Source: Papaver somniferum
Taxonomy: Eukaryota > Streptophyta > Magnoliopsida > Ranunculales > Papaveraceae
Assembly: GCF_003573695.1 (NCBI RefSeq)
Contig: NC_039362.1
Coordinates: forward strand, 199,246,585-199,310,584
Direction: 5' to 3'
Length of the DNA: 64,000 bases
Below the pieces are notes generated by a model that was not told where the DNA came from, ran no database searches, and saw only the letters and a program-made list of their open reading frames with translations. Shown here piece after piece: positions 35,280 to 46,922 of the stretch (position 1 is its first letter; each line of letters begins with the position of its first letter). A program made the translations under genes and the position numbers.

Positions 35280-37747
35280 TGATGCGTGTCGTAACCACAA
35301 CAAATTTGTGAATATTTTTTTACTCAATTAACAAGTAATATGGTGGTAGTTAAGTTCGTTCCCACCAGGAGCAATAGGTTTTAGTTGTCTTATAATGTCA
35401 CAAAGGGGGGTTCTGGTTTAAGATTTTAAAAGCAAAAGAAAGTAAATAAAACAATTAAAAGATAAAGGAAATCAATAAGAGAAATGTGATCAAGGAATAC
35501 TTCTTCGTTGCAAAAAAATGAGTCAAGTTATGTTCTTTTCCACTTTTTATTAGTCACAGATTATCACCAACCGTAGGATAGCTGGTTCGCTTAGCTAACC
35601 CCAAAATTCCTCGTTTCACTAAGTAACAGGTCCGCTTAGTTATCAGATTCTATTCAAAAGAACCACCTTGAGGTTCGCTTACAAGGTGTAACTCCCCGAA
35701 CACATTAATATTTATGAATTTAGGTTTAGTACTAGTAGTTAAACTCGGTTCGGTTGGTCCACTTTCTAGCATTTTTTTCACACACAATTGCTCCACGGAA
35801 TCCCTCTGCAAGGTCTCGTGTTCTTTACTTGTGTAAAGAGTCAAGAAACGATTACTTATCCCCTAACTTTCACTAGCTTTAGGTTGAGTTAACAAATTGA
35901 TTTAGCATGCATTCTAAACAACCTATCAATCAACCATGAATGTATAAACATTCCTATTAGTAAAAACAAGCGATAATCATGTGAAAACTTCAAAGTAGAT
36001 TTAAAACAAAACTCAAAACATGTCAAGAAATAGGAATTCATCCTCAACCAATTAGAAAATTAGCTACTCATGCTAAGGAGTTCACACAAAGAATAAAGAA
36101 AAGAGAAGTGTTGTGTGTAGAGGTGTGTAAAAGATGTGTAGAGAACTTCTCTATTTATAGGCTTCAATTTGCTTGCAATCCTCTTAGGAATAGACTCCCT
36201 TTCCTTAAGCAATTCAATTTCCAAGTTCAAGTCTTTATCAAATCCTCCATCTTCTCTTTCCAAATCCAAGCTTAATTCTTCATCCAATTCTAAACCCAAG
36301 TCTTCACCTATGAGTCTAGAATACTCTTCAAAAAATTCTGCAACTTTGGGTAGTCTGAAAAGTTCTCGGGATCACCGAAATCCGGCCAGAAAGTCACCGC
36401 CGCCACTGGAATAGTTCTGTCATCGTCCGTTAACAATAACTGTCAAACTAATAGTCGTCGTTAGTCAACAGGTCAAGGTCTGAGAGTCATCCACTGAATT
36501 AGCTGACCTGAGTCTATCTTAATGATCTTACTCACGAGTTGGATCGGTTATCGGCGGCAACGAGTTGACTCGTCGGAGTAGAAATCCGACAGAGTCTCCT
36601 TTGTTTTCTGGGCATTTCCAGGCCAATTTCAGGCCGATTTAATGTCTTCTCCTGTTAAGAATCCTAACATACATCTAATGCCACAAACTGCTATCAGTTA
36701 GTTCACTCTTGCTACTGCAACTATCTCAACATACAGTCACCAGCAACCACGCTTTTCTACGGATTTAACTAACAGCATATGAGCTTCTCAATATCTCCGT
36801 TGTCGACCACCACCTTCTTGTTCTGAATCTGACCTAAGACCATTTCATCAACAACATCAATATCTCTTCTTGACTCACTGCAGCTCAGTACCATTTTTCA
36901 TTAGAAATCAATTCAACAACATCATCAATACAACTCTTGTTTTGCAGCTCAAACAAGCATCAACCCATGCGAATCCTCCCTGTTATGTCAAACCCATCTC
37001 CTAATTTCAATCACGACAGCAACAACATTTTCTTCTATCTTACAGTTTCTCGAATCAATACTCTGAACCTTCAACCCATTTCCGGCCACAAAACCCTTGT
37101 TTCATCTTCCTCCTCTGGTGGCAGTAACACAAATTTCTTCTTCTAATTTTCAGATCGAGCTCAATCTAGTTCTTCTTGGTTTCAAAGAAACTACATCTTC
37201 TTTATCTTAATTTCAACTCCACGGCAAATCCTAGCCTCAATTTCTTCTCGATTCAACTTCTTTGAACCAACATCATCTAGTTCACTCTCAATCTCTTATT
37301 CTTCTCGATCTGTGGCTTAACAGAAACAAATTCAATTCACTCTCGGATTCAATATCATGGAAATAGCAGCCGATGTGTTGTTCTTTCTCAATTTCAGAGA
37401 AACAAAAATGTGATGAATGAGAGGAAAGTTGTCTCTCATGTAGGGTTATGAGGTGGGTTGGATTGGTACACCCCAGGGATAAGATCCACCCCCAGACTGG
37501 GTGCTTATAATAGGTGGTCACCCCTGATAGGGGCTAACCAAGTTGGCAGTCCCTTAATCTCAGCTCGATTCCGAATAGTGTTCGCCTATGAAATGACCAT
37601 TTTGTCCTTCTTGACTCGATTTGGGTGATTTCTTCTTTTCTCCGTATGACTGTAAAGTAGTTATAAAACTCAAAACACGCGTAAAATACATAATTTACAA
37701 GAAAAATAGCAAAGAAAGCATAACCGAGGTGTATTCTACACCTATCA
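35280..37747 (-). mobile_element. E2 5' LTR
   Basis: 2,468 bp, TGATGCGTG to CACCTATCA, minus orientation, TATAAATA (minus) at 36152-36159. Followed by ATATA at 37748-37752, the right copy of the array's target duplication. Confidence 0.9.
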
Positions 37748-37841
37748 ATATACTAACGGGGTTAAATTTAACGGCGTTAGTTACTGCTGATGTCATCGAC
37801 CACTTCGCTGCTGACTGTACTTTTCTGTTGATGTAGATTTT

Positions 37842-37969
37842 GACACGTCGACATGGTTACTGACGTGGCACCTGACAGGTCAGCATCACTGCTGACATGT
37901 CGCCTGACACGTCATAATGGCTGCTGACGTGGCGCCTTTCACGTTAGCATGGTTTCTGACGTGGTACCT
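37842..37969. repeat. Four tandem 32-bp repeats rich in TGACGTGG
   Basis: Four exact-length units start at 37842, 37874, 37906 and 37938, each of the form GACACGT-N-CATGG-N-CTGACGTGGCNCCT with substitutions but no length change. TGACGTGG combines the TGACG and ACGTG cores bound by plant bZIP factors; three units keep CTGACGTGG. The stretch before it (37753-37841) and the left flank at 9945-9990 also carry CTGACG words, so this belonged to one region before the array inserted. Confidence 0.85.
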
Positions 37970-37979
37970 AGTGATTCAG

Positions 37980-38293
37980 TGATAGGATGTAGAATACATC
38001 CTATTTATTATCAATGTTTATGCTTTCTTTGCTACTTTTCGGGTGAACTATGTATCTTATTTTTGATTTTGAGTATTATAGGTGTTTTGGAGCCATCTGG
38101 AGCGAAAGAAGAAGAAACCGTGTATTTGAAGCAACAAAGGAAAAAAGCTCATTTCAAGGGAGAACGATATTGGGAGCTCATCCGAGGATAAGGGACAACC
38201 AGCTGGAGTTTTAGAAGAATTGCTAAAAACACCCATGGGTGTTTATAGCCGTCCCAATGTTATTACCCTAATTCAACTCAAGACCTTCACACT
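37980..38293 (+). mobile_element. L3 LTR, first part (Athila-like, plus strand)
   Basis: Starts TGATAGGATGTAGAATACAT, a diverged relative of the E1/E2 LTR start in opposite orientation; similarity continues through TTTATGCTTTCTTTGCTA and AAGGGACAACCAGCTGG. Cut at 38293 by element G; ACACT (38289-38293) is the left copy of its target duplication. Resumes at 61810. Confidence 0.75.
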
Positions 38294-39989
38294 TGTAGAT
38301 GGGGAAAACGATTTGCTGGTTTTTAAGGAGTTGAGGAGACGACCGTACGGAGGAGACTCCTCGAACCGAGCGAAATGTTAAACCTCACACAGATGCACCG
38401 CTGCAAAGGGGGTGCTTTAGATTCGAGAGATCAATCTGTAGTACTCCGTCCTAAATCAAGACAATGACCGTTCCAGAGTAAATTCGGTCACAAGAGAGGA
38501 TGGGTTGATCTGTAGGAGGGAAGCTGGGAAATATATGGAATCAATGGTAATCAAAGATTGTGGGTGTGTGAATTCTGAATATGATAAGCTCTGAAAGATT
38601 GAAATTGCTCAATTGAGAGTAGTTGCTCAATTGATGAGTTGATGGTCTCGTGTTGTCGATGAGACGTGAGATTGATGATATTGTTGATGCCGATGATTCA
38701 ATCATGATTCAGAGACTTATTTATATTGCTGGAATTTTAGACACCATGATCCCATGAAGTGTGACAGTTGATGGAATCAAGGAGTGGGGAAGTGGAGATC
38801 GTGTTTGAAACCAGTTGCTCAACGTGTGGAGACTTGGTCGATTTTCCACCCACTACCTCGTGAATTCCTTCAATTGATTGCACGACTTGCTCACATTCCA
38901 TCGTGTGTTTGAACACACGTGTCGTAGACCGCCAGACCCAAACCCTAAGTGATATCCCCCAAAGTGACACGATTGACGTCTCGTGGTTTGTTAGTCAATT
39001 GATGAATTCGTGGTTTGATGGGACGATGAGTCCATGTAGTTGCTGAGTTGAACATGATGTTATGAAACTCATGAATTGAACATGTCATGAGACAAAGGTA
39101 TAGTTCATACGATGAAGTGAGCAAGTATTTCTCATTCGATGGATCGTTGAATATTGATTGTTGAACCAATATTCCTTGGTTTGAGAAAATATTTATCATC
39201 TGAGCAAGTGTTGCTCATATGATGAATTGTTGAATATTTGATCGTCTGAGCAAGTGTTACTCATCTGATGGATTATTGGCAGCGTGACCAAAATATTAAT
39301 TAAAGTACTAGTTGTTGAACCGAGCATAATTAATAAGATTAATGACCATGAGCTCGTCGTAAAATTAGTAAGGTTGGAATCTGGAATGATGATCCTTGGA
39401 TTCAGAAACCCTAATTTGATCAATTGATGATCAATTCATGGTTCGTCAGAATTTTAACCATGGGACGAAGGAGGGAGCGACTACATGGGACCGTGGATCA
39501 ACCATGTAGTATCCATATGCTCAAGTGAGAAAATACAAAGAACTCCTGAAGAGTTGACGATTTGTTGGTAGAAGAATGATTAAATGCTGGCTTAATCATT
39601 TATTCAAAAATGCTCGTCTGAGCCTTAGGTGAGAAAACCTAATTAATTATGACGATACGAGGGACCGACCATGGAGTCATGAAACCGTCCCTGGGTTGTC
39701 ACGTGACCGCCTGACGATCACTTCATGAAAATCCAATGTTTTTGGAAGAATTTTGGACCTAATACGAGCAATTGTGCAAATTAGGTCAAAACTGTGAAAA
39801 TTGATGGGACCGGCTTCCGTGAGCCAAAGATCCAATCTTGGTCGGTCAAGATAGCGTGCTCGTTTTCCCAAGGCGTCTGCGTCTCAGTCCTGAGAATTTT
39901 GATATTTTCTGGCGTGCAATTGAGCATCCATTCGAGAAAATATGTCAAAATTAGGGTTTCGACGAAACTGAGGAAAACACCATGAGATG

Positions 39990-40905
39990 ATGAAAAATAA
40001 TTATAAAATAAAGAATGAGGAGGCGTGGGACCTCCGTGGTCAAGGCGTAGTCGGTCGGTCGTGACCACGGTCCCGTGGTGCCTTTTCCTTACTTTTATAA
40101 TATTTCAATGATTTTATGAAAAATTCATGAATTTTGAGAAATTTGATAAATTTAGAGAGTTTCCATGAACTGAAGGAGTTTTCATGAGTTCATGGAAGCA
40201 AAATATTAAAATAATAAAAACACGGGCGTGTGGGATCATGGAGGCATGGTCGGCCGGCTAAGGACCGGTCCCACGAGTTTTTCATAATTTTTTAATATTT
40301 TTAGGTATTTTTGATGATTTGAGGGAATTTTTCCTAATTTGAGAGAAATACCATAAAATCAAGGAATTTGATGAATTAAAGGAAAAATAGGATAAATAAT
40401 AATAAAATAATAAAGCAAAGGGTGTGTGGGACCGGCTAGGGCATGGCCGGCTGGCTAGTGGCCCGGTCCCACAAGTTTTCATTATTTTATTTTATTTTAT
40501 AATTATATGATGATTTGTGCAAAAAATACCATGAAATCAAGGAGTTTTTTTTCATGAAATTAGAGAAATAATAATAATAATAATAAAATAATAAGGAACC
40601 GTGGGGTGTGGGGCCGGCTGGGACCAAGGTATGGCCGGTTGGCCAATGGTCACGCCCCACACTCCTTTCCTTAGTTTTATATTATTTGTTATGGATTTAT
40701 AGAAGTACCATGAAACCGAGGAGCTTCCTCGAGACGAAGGAGATTTGATCAGATGAGAGAATTTTCATCAAATCATGGAAAATAATGAAAATGTATTAAA
40801 AATATAAAACGGGTGTGGAACTGACCACCGCACGGTCGGTAGGTCGTGTGTCCGTGTTCCCAGCACCTTGGTCAATATTTTTAATTATTTATTATTTTCT
40901 TCCCT
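39990..40905. repeat. Five ~196-bp repeats, each with a long hairpin (G 3' LTR)
   Basis: Hairpins centre near 40050, 40250, 40450, 40640 and 40845. Each has a GC-rich inner stem flanked by AT-rich outer arms of roughly 30-45 nt, then a spacer with ACCATGAAATCAAGGAG-like words. Inner arms are paired but differ between units: GTGGGACC with GGTCCCAC, GTGTGGGGC with GCCCCACAC, GGAAC with GTTCC. The paired changes indicate that pairing itself was kept. Matching array at 59835-60740. Confidence 0.85.
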
Positions 40906-41109
40906 ATTTTGCATAGGTTCATCGTTTCGTTGTATATTGAAATACTCGTTCGTGCGGTGACTGTTAGTGTATCGTCGTTGAATACACTTTCACCATTTGA
41001 ATCGGGGCTTACTTAGAGGTAGATCAGACTCCCGGTTGTTGATTATTTATTACTAATTGTGGAATTCAGTGGAGAATAATTCACAAAACTGAGTAAGAAG
41101 ATGTTTATT

Positions 41110-41575
41110 ATTAATTCATAGGATCAGCTGAGGATTCGACTACGAATTCAGAATAATAAAGTGAACATTACCATTCCATGGGATCGTAGATTCGACCATA
41201 TAATCGGAGTAATTAAGATTTATCTATTACCATTTATAAGACCAGTTGTGGATTAGATCATGAAATCGGAGTAATGAGATAATATAATTATTGTTATTCT
41301 ATGAGATCAAGCCGTGGATTCGATCATAGAATCAGAACAATTTTTTATTTCCATTCCGTGGGACCGGTCGCAGATTCAACCATGGAATATGAGCAATTTT
41401 TATTGCCATTCCATGGGACCAGTCGTGGATTCGACCATGGAATAGGATCAATTGTTATTGCCATTCCATGGGACCAGTCGTGGACTCGACCATGGAATAG
41501 GAGTAATTGTTATTGCCATTCCATAGGACCAGTCATGGATTCGACCATGGAATAGGAGCAATTGTAATTAGGAAT
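41110..41575. repeat. 55-bp hairpin repeats (G 3' LTR)
   Basis: Four regular 55-bp units start at 41351, 41406, 41461 and 41516, preceded by three or four degenerate ones from about 41110. Each holds the inverted repeat ATTCCATGG...CCATGGAAT around ACCAGTCGTGGATTCGA. An upstream unit has ATTCTATGA...TCATAGAAT, a paired change. Same array at about 60950-61395. Confidence 0.85.
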
Positions 41576-41588
41576 AATTAACTTTGTG

Positions 41589-41741
41589 GCTCTATACTAG
41601 CAGAGCAAGATGTCTAGGAGCATTAATTATCCCGATATGAGCTTGTCGGTAAGTCATATCCTTTATATAGTCAGGGTAAACTCGTTGTTTGTTCCTGAAG
41701 ACGTTATCGCTCTATACTAGCAGAGCAAGCTGTCTAGGAGC
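41589..41741. repeat. 33-bp direct repeat, two copies 120 bp apart
   Basis: The copies at 41589-41621 and 41709-41741 share GCTCTATACTAGCAGAGC followed by AAG-TGTCTAGGAGC. The first half is itself a short inverted repeat (GCTCT...AGAGC). The pair is present again at 61419-61451 and 61539-61571 in the 5' LTR. Confidence 0.8.
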
Positions 41742-41975
41742 CGTCCATCTCGTTATACTATATAAAAATAATCACTGAAAGTATTCAGTATTCATGAGAT
41801 ATGCCGTTGTCCAGTCGTGAGACTACATATCTACATGTACTCTGAGAGAAAGTACTCTCCGTTGAGAATTCGATGAGAGACCCGTATCTCAATACTCACG
41901 TCTGATCGCTGGATCAGAGCTTTGTATATTTATGAGTTTACGATTTTATCCCTTGTCGAAAATCCACCATCTACA

Positions 41976-43037
41976 TTAAGTCCCCTGCTTACTGAGGAAA
42001 GCTGTGTTCCTCAGTCAGTATTAAATGGTGATTTTCCGGCCATAAATAACAATACCGGTAATTGAACTTAGTCGTAAGTTGAGACGTTACCGGATTTAGA
42101 GAGCATGAGCAAACCACGACTTGAAGAAGGCTTCAACGTCATGATTGGAGTGTCGTTTGATGAGCATAAATTGGTGTTTGAACCGCTGGTTTGGACGACG
42201 AGTCCGTGGTTGGTCAGGATTCGCGGGACGGGCCCATGAAAACAAATCCTTGTTTTATGAATAGACGCTCGTTCGTTCGTTAGTTTAAGGAACAAACAAA
42301 ACAGACCTGAGTCTAATGATATAAAATTCGTCTATGAGCTTTCACGAAAACCGGAATTTTATATTTTAAATATGTGAGATTTCACAAAGTGGAATAAACT
42401 CTCGTTTCAAAGGTGGATGCTCGTACGAGAGAAAAGTTTTTTTTTTGATAGACGTGCGTCTGTTAGTAATAAAATTTTGTTTATGAGCATTCATGAAATT
42501 TTTTATCTTCGAGCTTTCGGAAATCTTTGAAAATATACTCTCGCTTGAAAGACAGATGCTTGTGCGAGGGAGCAAAAATATATAGATATATTTTTCAAAT
42601 TTACGTGAGTTTCACGTTGAATATATATATTTTGTAAAATCAATGTTTTGACTTTGAACAACTGTTGAAAGTAGACAATTATACATAGTGAAATAATGTC
42701 TATATGTGAGTTTTCACAATTGTAAAATGGGCGTCTGTACAATTTTTGAAGAACAGTGAGTGTTCACATAGTAAAAATTTACGTGGGTTGTTCACGGTTT
42801 TGTGGAAATCATGTCAGAATTTTGCTCGTCTTAGCAGGTTTGAAGGAACGAGCAAGATTTGAAGTATTAACTCATGTACTGTTAGTGGAATCGTAAACAG
42901 GTGAGAGTTGAAAATTACCATTTTTGCAGAGGTTGATGTGAGCATCTTTATTCCATGATTCGTTGTTTTGCTGAATCCTGCGCTTTGTATAAATGATGCG
43001 CTGAATGTTATGCATCTGTCACAGCTACTTTGCAAGA
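41976..43037 (-). other. Element G 3' untranslated region and purine tract
   Basis: Minus strand AAGCAGGGGACTTAA at 41976-41990 adjoins the LTR and fits a polypurine tract. The rest has no gene that I recognise; short words such as GAGCATTCATGAAAT and TCGTACGAG recur loosely. Confidence 0.6.
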
Positions 43038-45066
43038 ATGACTGACTCTCATGATGACACTTTCAAAGACGATGTTTCTAGGGATGACATCTCCGCGGGT
43101 GTAACTTCAAGAAATGGTACTTCTGGGACCTCTGAGTGATGGTGAAAGATCCTTCATACTTAGGTGTACTTCTGGTTATTTCATCAACTATACCACAGGA
43201 TGATCATGTAGTGAGGTTTCAGATCAATGTAGACTCTTCGGAAATGGAAGAAAGTATTCGGGGCGGAGCACCCATAAGTAAGGACTACAGGTAGTTAGCA
43301 AATGACGTGCAGTCTCCAGCCGTTTCTTTGGTGAGTTGTTAGCGCTCATTGTGTCATGAATTTTTTCTGCCCGTGCAATTAGGATCACGAGACCAAGGTT
43401 TTGTTATTTCTTTTCATACCTTTTCTCCATCGATTGACGGTCTTCAACTTGTTCCCAGGCGAACAATTCAGGAATCCAGTACTGATGAAGAAGTCGATGT
43501 AAATATCTCTTTCGTGCAGGTGATTGCGGCATCTCCTTGAATGAAATAATAATAATTTTTTTTGATGAATCCAGGAAGAAATCATTGTAGATAATAATAA
43601 TGTTGATGAAGCGCACTCTTCTTTGGGAGATGGGAATATGGAGAATTCCCGAAATCCCGAACCGAATGGAGATAGCGGTGTTGTCAACGGAGATTCTGGC
43701 ATCGTCGAGCCTTCAAATGATTTAGAGACTCCCTTAGTAAGTATATCTCCTGTACTTCAAAGAAGTATGATATCGCTGATTCGTGAATGAATGAATGAAA
43801 ATCCATGTGAATTTATGGGTAACTTTGCCAAAATACGTCACCGGAAAATTTCAGACTTCAGATTTTACTAGAAACGCTGTAGAATCTTCGCCCGAAGTCG
43901 GATTTTCGTGGTTTGCATATGTATCTTCAAGCCCAGGAAATTTCCAAGCTTAACAAAGAAGCCCTTTGAAGTTTGAGCATGTTTAGGGCCTGAAAAAGGC
44001 GAAGTAGTGAACTTCCAGGAGACCTTTAGAACTTTTTCAGATGACATGTTGCTCCATGTTTTAGCCACATATCTTTGCTCGTTCATCGGATTGTTATGAA
44101 ATTTTGAGAAGTTGTAGAGGACATCCATACGAAGAGAATGGTATATAACCCATCTTCAGATTCCTCATATATTTCTCCCAGTTTGTCTTTTAGTACAGGG
44201 CAGAGTACAGTTTCTTCAGACGAGGTTACCGTAAAATGTATTTTCATGAATTTCATGATATTTGCTCTTGCCTTGAGTGTATAATTATTAATATTGATAA
44301 TGTTGCATTGCTTGTATGATGTATTTTATGATCTCATTTTGTTTCAAGCTTAAATGACTCTAAGCTCATGTAATCTTCGTATTAGGTGCCAAATACCGAA
44401 GTTGAGGATATTGAAACCAATGAGGATAACTCAAACTGCCCTGGAGTTATTGATGAATAGACAACCATCTATGCACTTCAAGGCCATGAGAAGGTTGTCA
44501 TTGAAGTCTTGGAAACTCAGATTGTTGCTGCTTCAGTGATAGAAGAAACTGAAACACCAGTAGAGAATACTGAAGAAACTGTTGCCCTGGAGGCTGCTCC
44601 AGTTCTTAAGAACCATATAGTGGTGCATGAATATCCAAGTGCAGGAGTTTCTTTTGATCCTCCGTTCGATGCTTCACTCCCGTATCATGAACTATTTGGC
44701 GGATTCAGCGTTCCCATTGGATATGCAGGCTTGTACGAGAAACCGTGGAAGATGTATGGGCACATCGTCGTTACCAAGGATCCGGAGCATAGTTATTTCT
44801 TGGCGAGGCAAGTAGAAGCCATATTGCGTGTTATAAATGATATCCGCATCACAACTGGAAATATTGTCACCCGGGATGTACTCTTTGATTAGGAGTAGAA
44901 CTTGAAGAAAGCTGAAGAACTTGGCTTCAATCTGAAGTGGCTTCGTCAAAAGATTGATGCTATAAGGAAAGCGGTGGAAGGTGACACTTCTTTCACCACC
45001 AGTGATGCCGTGTTGAAGAAGATGGATGAAGAAAAGCAGAAATCTTATTTTGCTGACTTTCTTTAG
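43038..45066 (+). pseudogene. Element G antisense gene, intron-containing (decayed)
   Basis: Runs opposite to G's own gag. Probable exons: from ATG 43038 (MTDSHDDTFKDDVSRDDISA); 43459-43519 (RTIQESSTDEEVDVNISFVQ); 43575-43736, 54 codons in frame, acidic, with a GTAAGT donor; and 44386-45066 after a TATTAG acceptor. The last part has YHELFGGFSVPIGYAGLYEK, WKMYGHIVV, VEAILRVINDI and a helical tail NLKKAEELGFNLKWLRQKID. Stops near 44458 and 44890 break it. The joined exons 43459-43519 and 43575-43736 keep phase. No known family recognised. Extra antisense ORFs downstream of pol are known in Tat-lineage elements; membership is inferred. Confidence 0.6.
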
Positions 45067-45933
45067 TTTTCTTTCCATGATATCTTGAACCTTGGACTTC
45101 TGAGAGATGTGAGGTTTTATTCTGGTCTTGATTTATTGATCGGTTTTGGATTGTGAAATCGATCGTCTTGACAAGTGGACCGTCAGTCCCCAGTATTTTG
45201 TTAAGTCTCTCCCTTTCGTTTTCCATTCTTCTGGTGAGACCTAGATAGAGGACCCAGGTAGAAAAATTTATGTAAAGACCTAGGTGGTAGAACTTGGAGG
45301 TACCTTGATGAAGGATTAAGCGGAAGGACCTGGTGGACACCGATCGAATGTGGAACTTATGAATCCCGTCTAAAAATTGTTGTTTGCATGTTGTACGCTC
45401 ATGAAGCTGTAGGAACCTCATACGACGTCGGAATCTGACGATTGACCCCAACTTTCGAAGCTAAGAGACGGAGGAATCATATGCAACCAGAATGCTTAAG
45501 TTTGGAGATGTCTAGAGCAATCAATAAAGTATGCACTTCCATAACTTGTAATCTCGTGCAAACTTTCAGATTTCATAGACATGACAGTAAATGTCGTATC
45601 TTTCAGCTCTTATGTCCGATTGATGCGCCCTTTTGATATGTTGTAGAAGAGACATAGACGAACATCTTTCGTTGAGGAAGCATTGTCCCATTACTCACCC
45701 ATTAGTACGTTTTTGAAAAACCATGGCCTGGAGTGTGTTGTATCTCATTTATAGAGGTGATGAGAACATCTTGTAGAAGACTTTGGATTATGCCCAACAG
45801 TCGTGCCAGCTTTGGGAGGACTTTCATGTGAGCATATTATCAGGTCTGCACATCTTGATATGAATCATTGGTCTTAGAGAAGTCCGCTTCATGTGTAACA
45901 CTTCAGAGAATGATTAGTTGATGAAGCCCTGAG

Positions 45934-46149
45934 GATGTTGCTCTTGAGACTGTTGTTGGTGCTGAAACCATGAATGATTATGCTCCAGAGATCCTTGTCG
46001 ACGCTGAGATCATGGATGGTGTTTCTCTAGAGATTATTGTTGATGCTGATACCATGGTTGAAGTTGTTCCAAAGACCGAAAAGGCTAGAACCATGATTAT
46101 AGATATAAAATTTGCTCCTTCATCCAGTGAGCCTTTTACATTCATGAAC
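45934..46149 (+). pseudogene. Antisense frame with three 14-residue repeats (element G)
   Basis: An open frame on the plus strand begins after a TGA at 45922 and ends at TAG after PFTFMN. Three 42-bp repeats (45934-46059) encode the pattern E-[TI]-x-V-x-A-[ED]-x-M, as in EILVDAEIM and EIIVDADTM, followed by EVVPK. It may be a further exon or the tail of the antisense gene at 43038-45066, or a separate remnant. The rest of 45067-46922 shows nothing that I recognise. Confidence 0.4.
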
Positions 46150-46922
46150 TAGTTGATGAGTTGAGCGTCCGTAAGATGAAGGTGTACTGAGAGTTCAACC
46201 TGAATGCTCCTGAAAGCATAACTTTACCACGATCTGGCTTTGTCAGTGAGTCAACATTGTTGCGGTAGATAACATCAACAGTTTTCATACTGTATGTGAT
46301 TGGTGAAGAGAGAAAATTCCTCAATCATGCAGGGGCTTGTGATGTAGAGAAAGCCCGTTGATGAAGTTTCACGGAATCACCTCAGGTTTCCCAGTATATA
46401 CTGAAGGAGTTAGTGCCATCCATGTATGAATGATGTTGCATATGCTTCAGAAGTCTTATCATGGGATAATGAAGACTTATTGTTTAGTTACACTTTGATC
46501 GTGCTCGCGTTGAATCAATGTGTCATCGTCGAGATATTTGTGCTGAAGTTGTACTCTTTGATTGGGAGTACAATTTGATGGCTTCTTAGATGCTTGAGCG
46601 TTGAAGCATATATTCCTTAAGCATCGAATGTTTGATCATCTCGGCCCTGGAGTATCTTCCATTGATTCATCATCCCTTTCGTTGCGGTAGTGGGATTCGA
46701 CACTTGTGCAGACATTAGAGCTTTCTGATTTTGTGGAACACATGGACTAGCAGGAGAAACGCCCAAAGTGTTCTCTGCCATGTTTGGACATCATCTCGGT
46801 AATGAATGTTTCAGTGCTTGATTCGGAGGAGCGTCAGATTCAACCACTTGGTAAAATACTAATGTGGTGAAGCTACCATTCATAACGTCTTGCATAGTTG
46901 CTAGCAGAATTGAGTCCCCATG

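Larger units (their letters stand above)
10026..37747 (-). mobile_element. E1/E2: tandem Athila-like LTR-internal-LTR-internal-LTR element
   Basis: Three LTRs of about 2.47 kb (10026-11712 plus 18333-19142; 29671-32139; 35280-37747) alternate with two internal regions, all in minus orientation, with one shared ATATA target duplication. Primer sites match tRNA-Asp (TGGCGCCGCTGCCGGGGA). Element C sits in the first LTR, and element F plus a duplication sit in the first internal region. Neither internal region has pol; each has one orphan gag-like ORF, so the family is non-autonomous. The Athila affinity is inferred from the primer site, the TGAT..ATCA ends and the G-rich purine tract. Confidence 0.85.
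38294..41975 (-). mobile_element. Element G 3' LTR
   Basis: 3,682 bp with TATAAATA on the minus strand at 38718-38725. Upstream of that promoter, in U3, lie five large hairpin repeats (39990-40905), the 55-bp hairpin repeats (41110-41575) and a 33-bp direct repeat. Right end CATCTACA, followed by the purine tract. Confidence 0.9.

Noticed and set aside
41110..41575. Regularly spaced repeats that could suggest a CRISPR array
   Set aside because: The whole 55-bp unit repeats without unique spacers, and this is plant retrotransposon DNA.
46520..46570. Minus-strand YLDDD resembling an RT active site in element G
   Set aside because: None of the other RT motifs is present around it; taken as chance.
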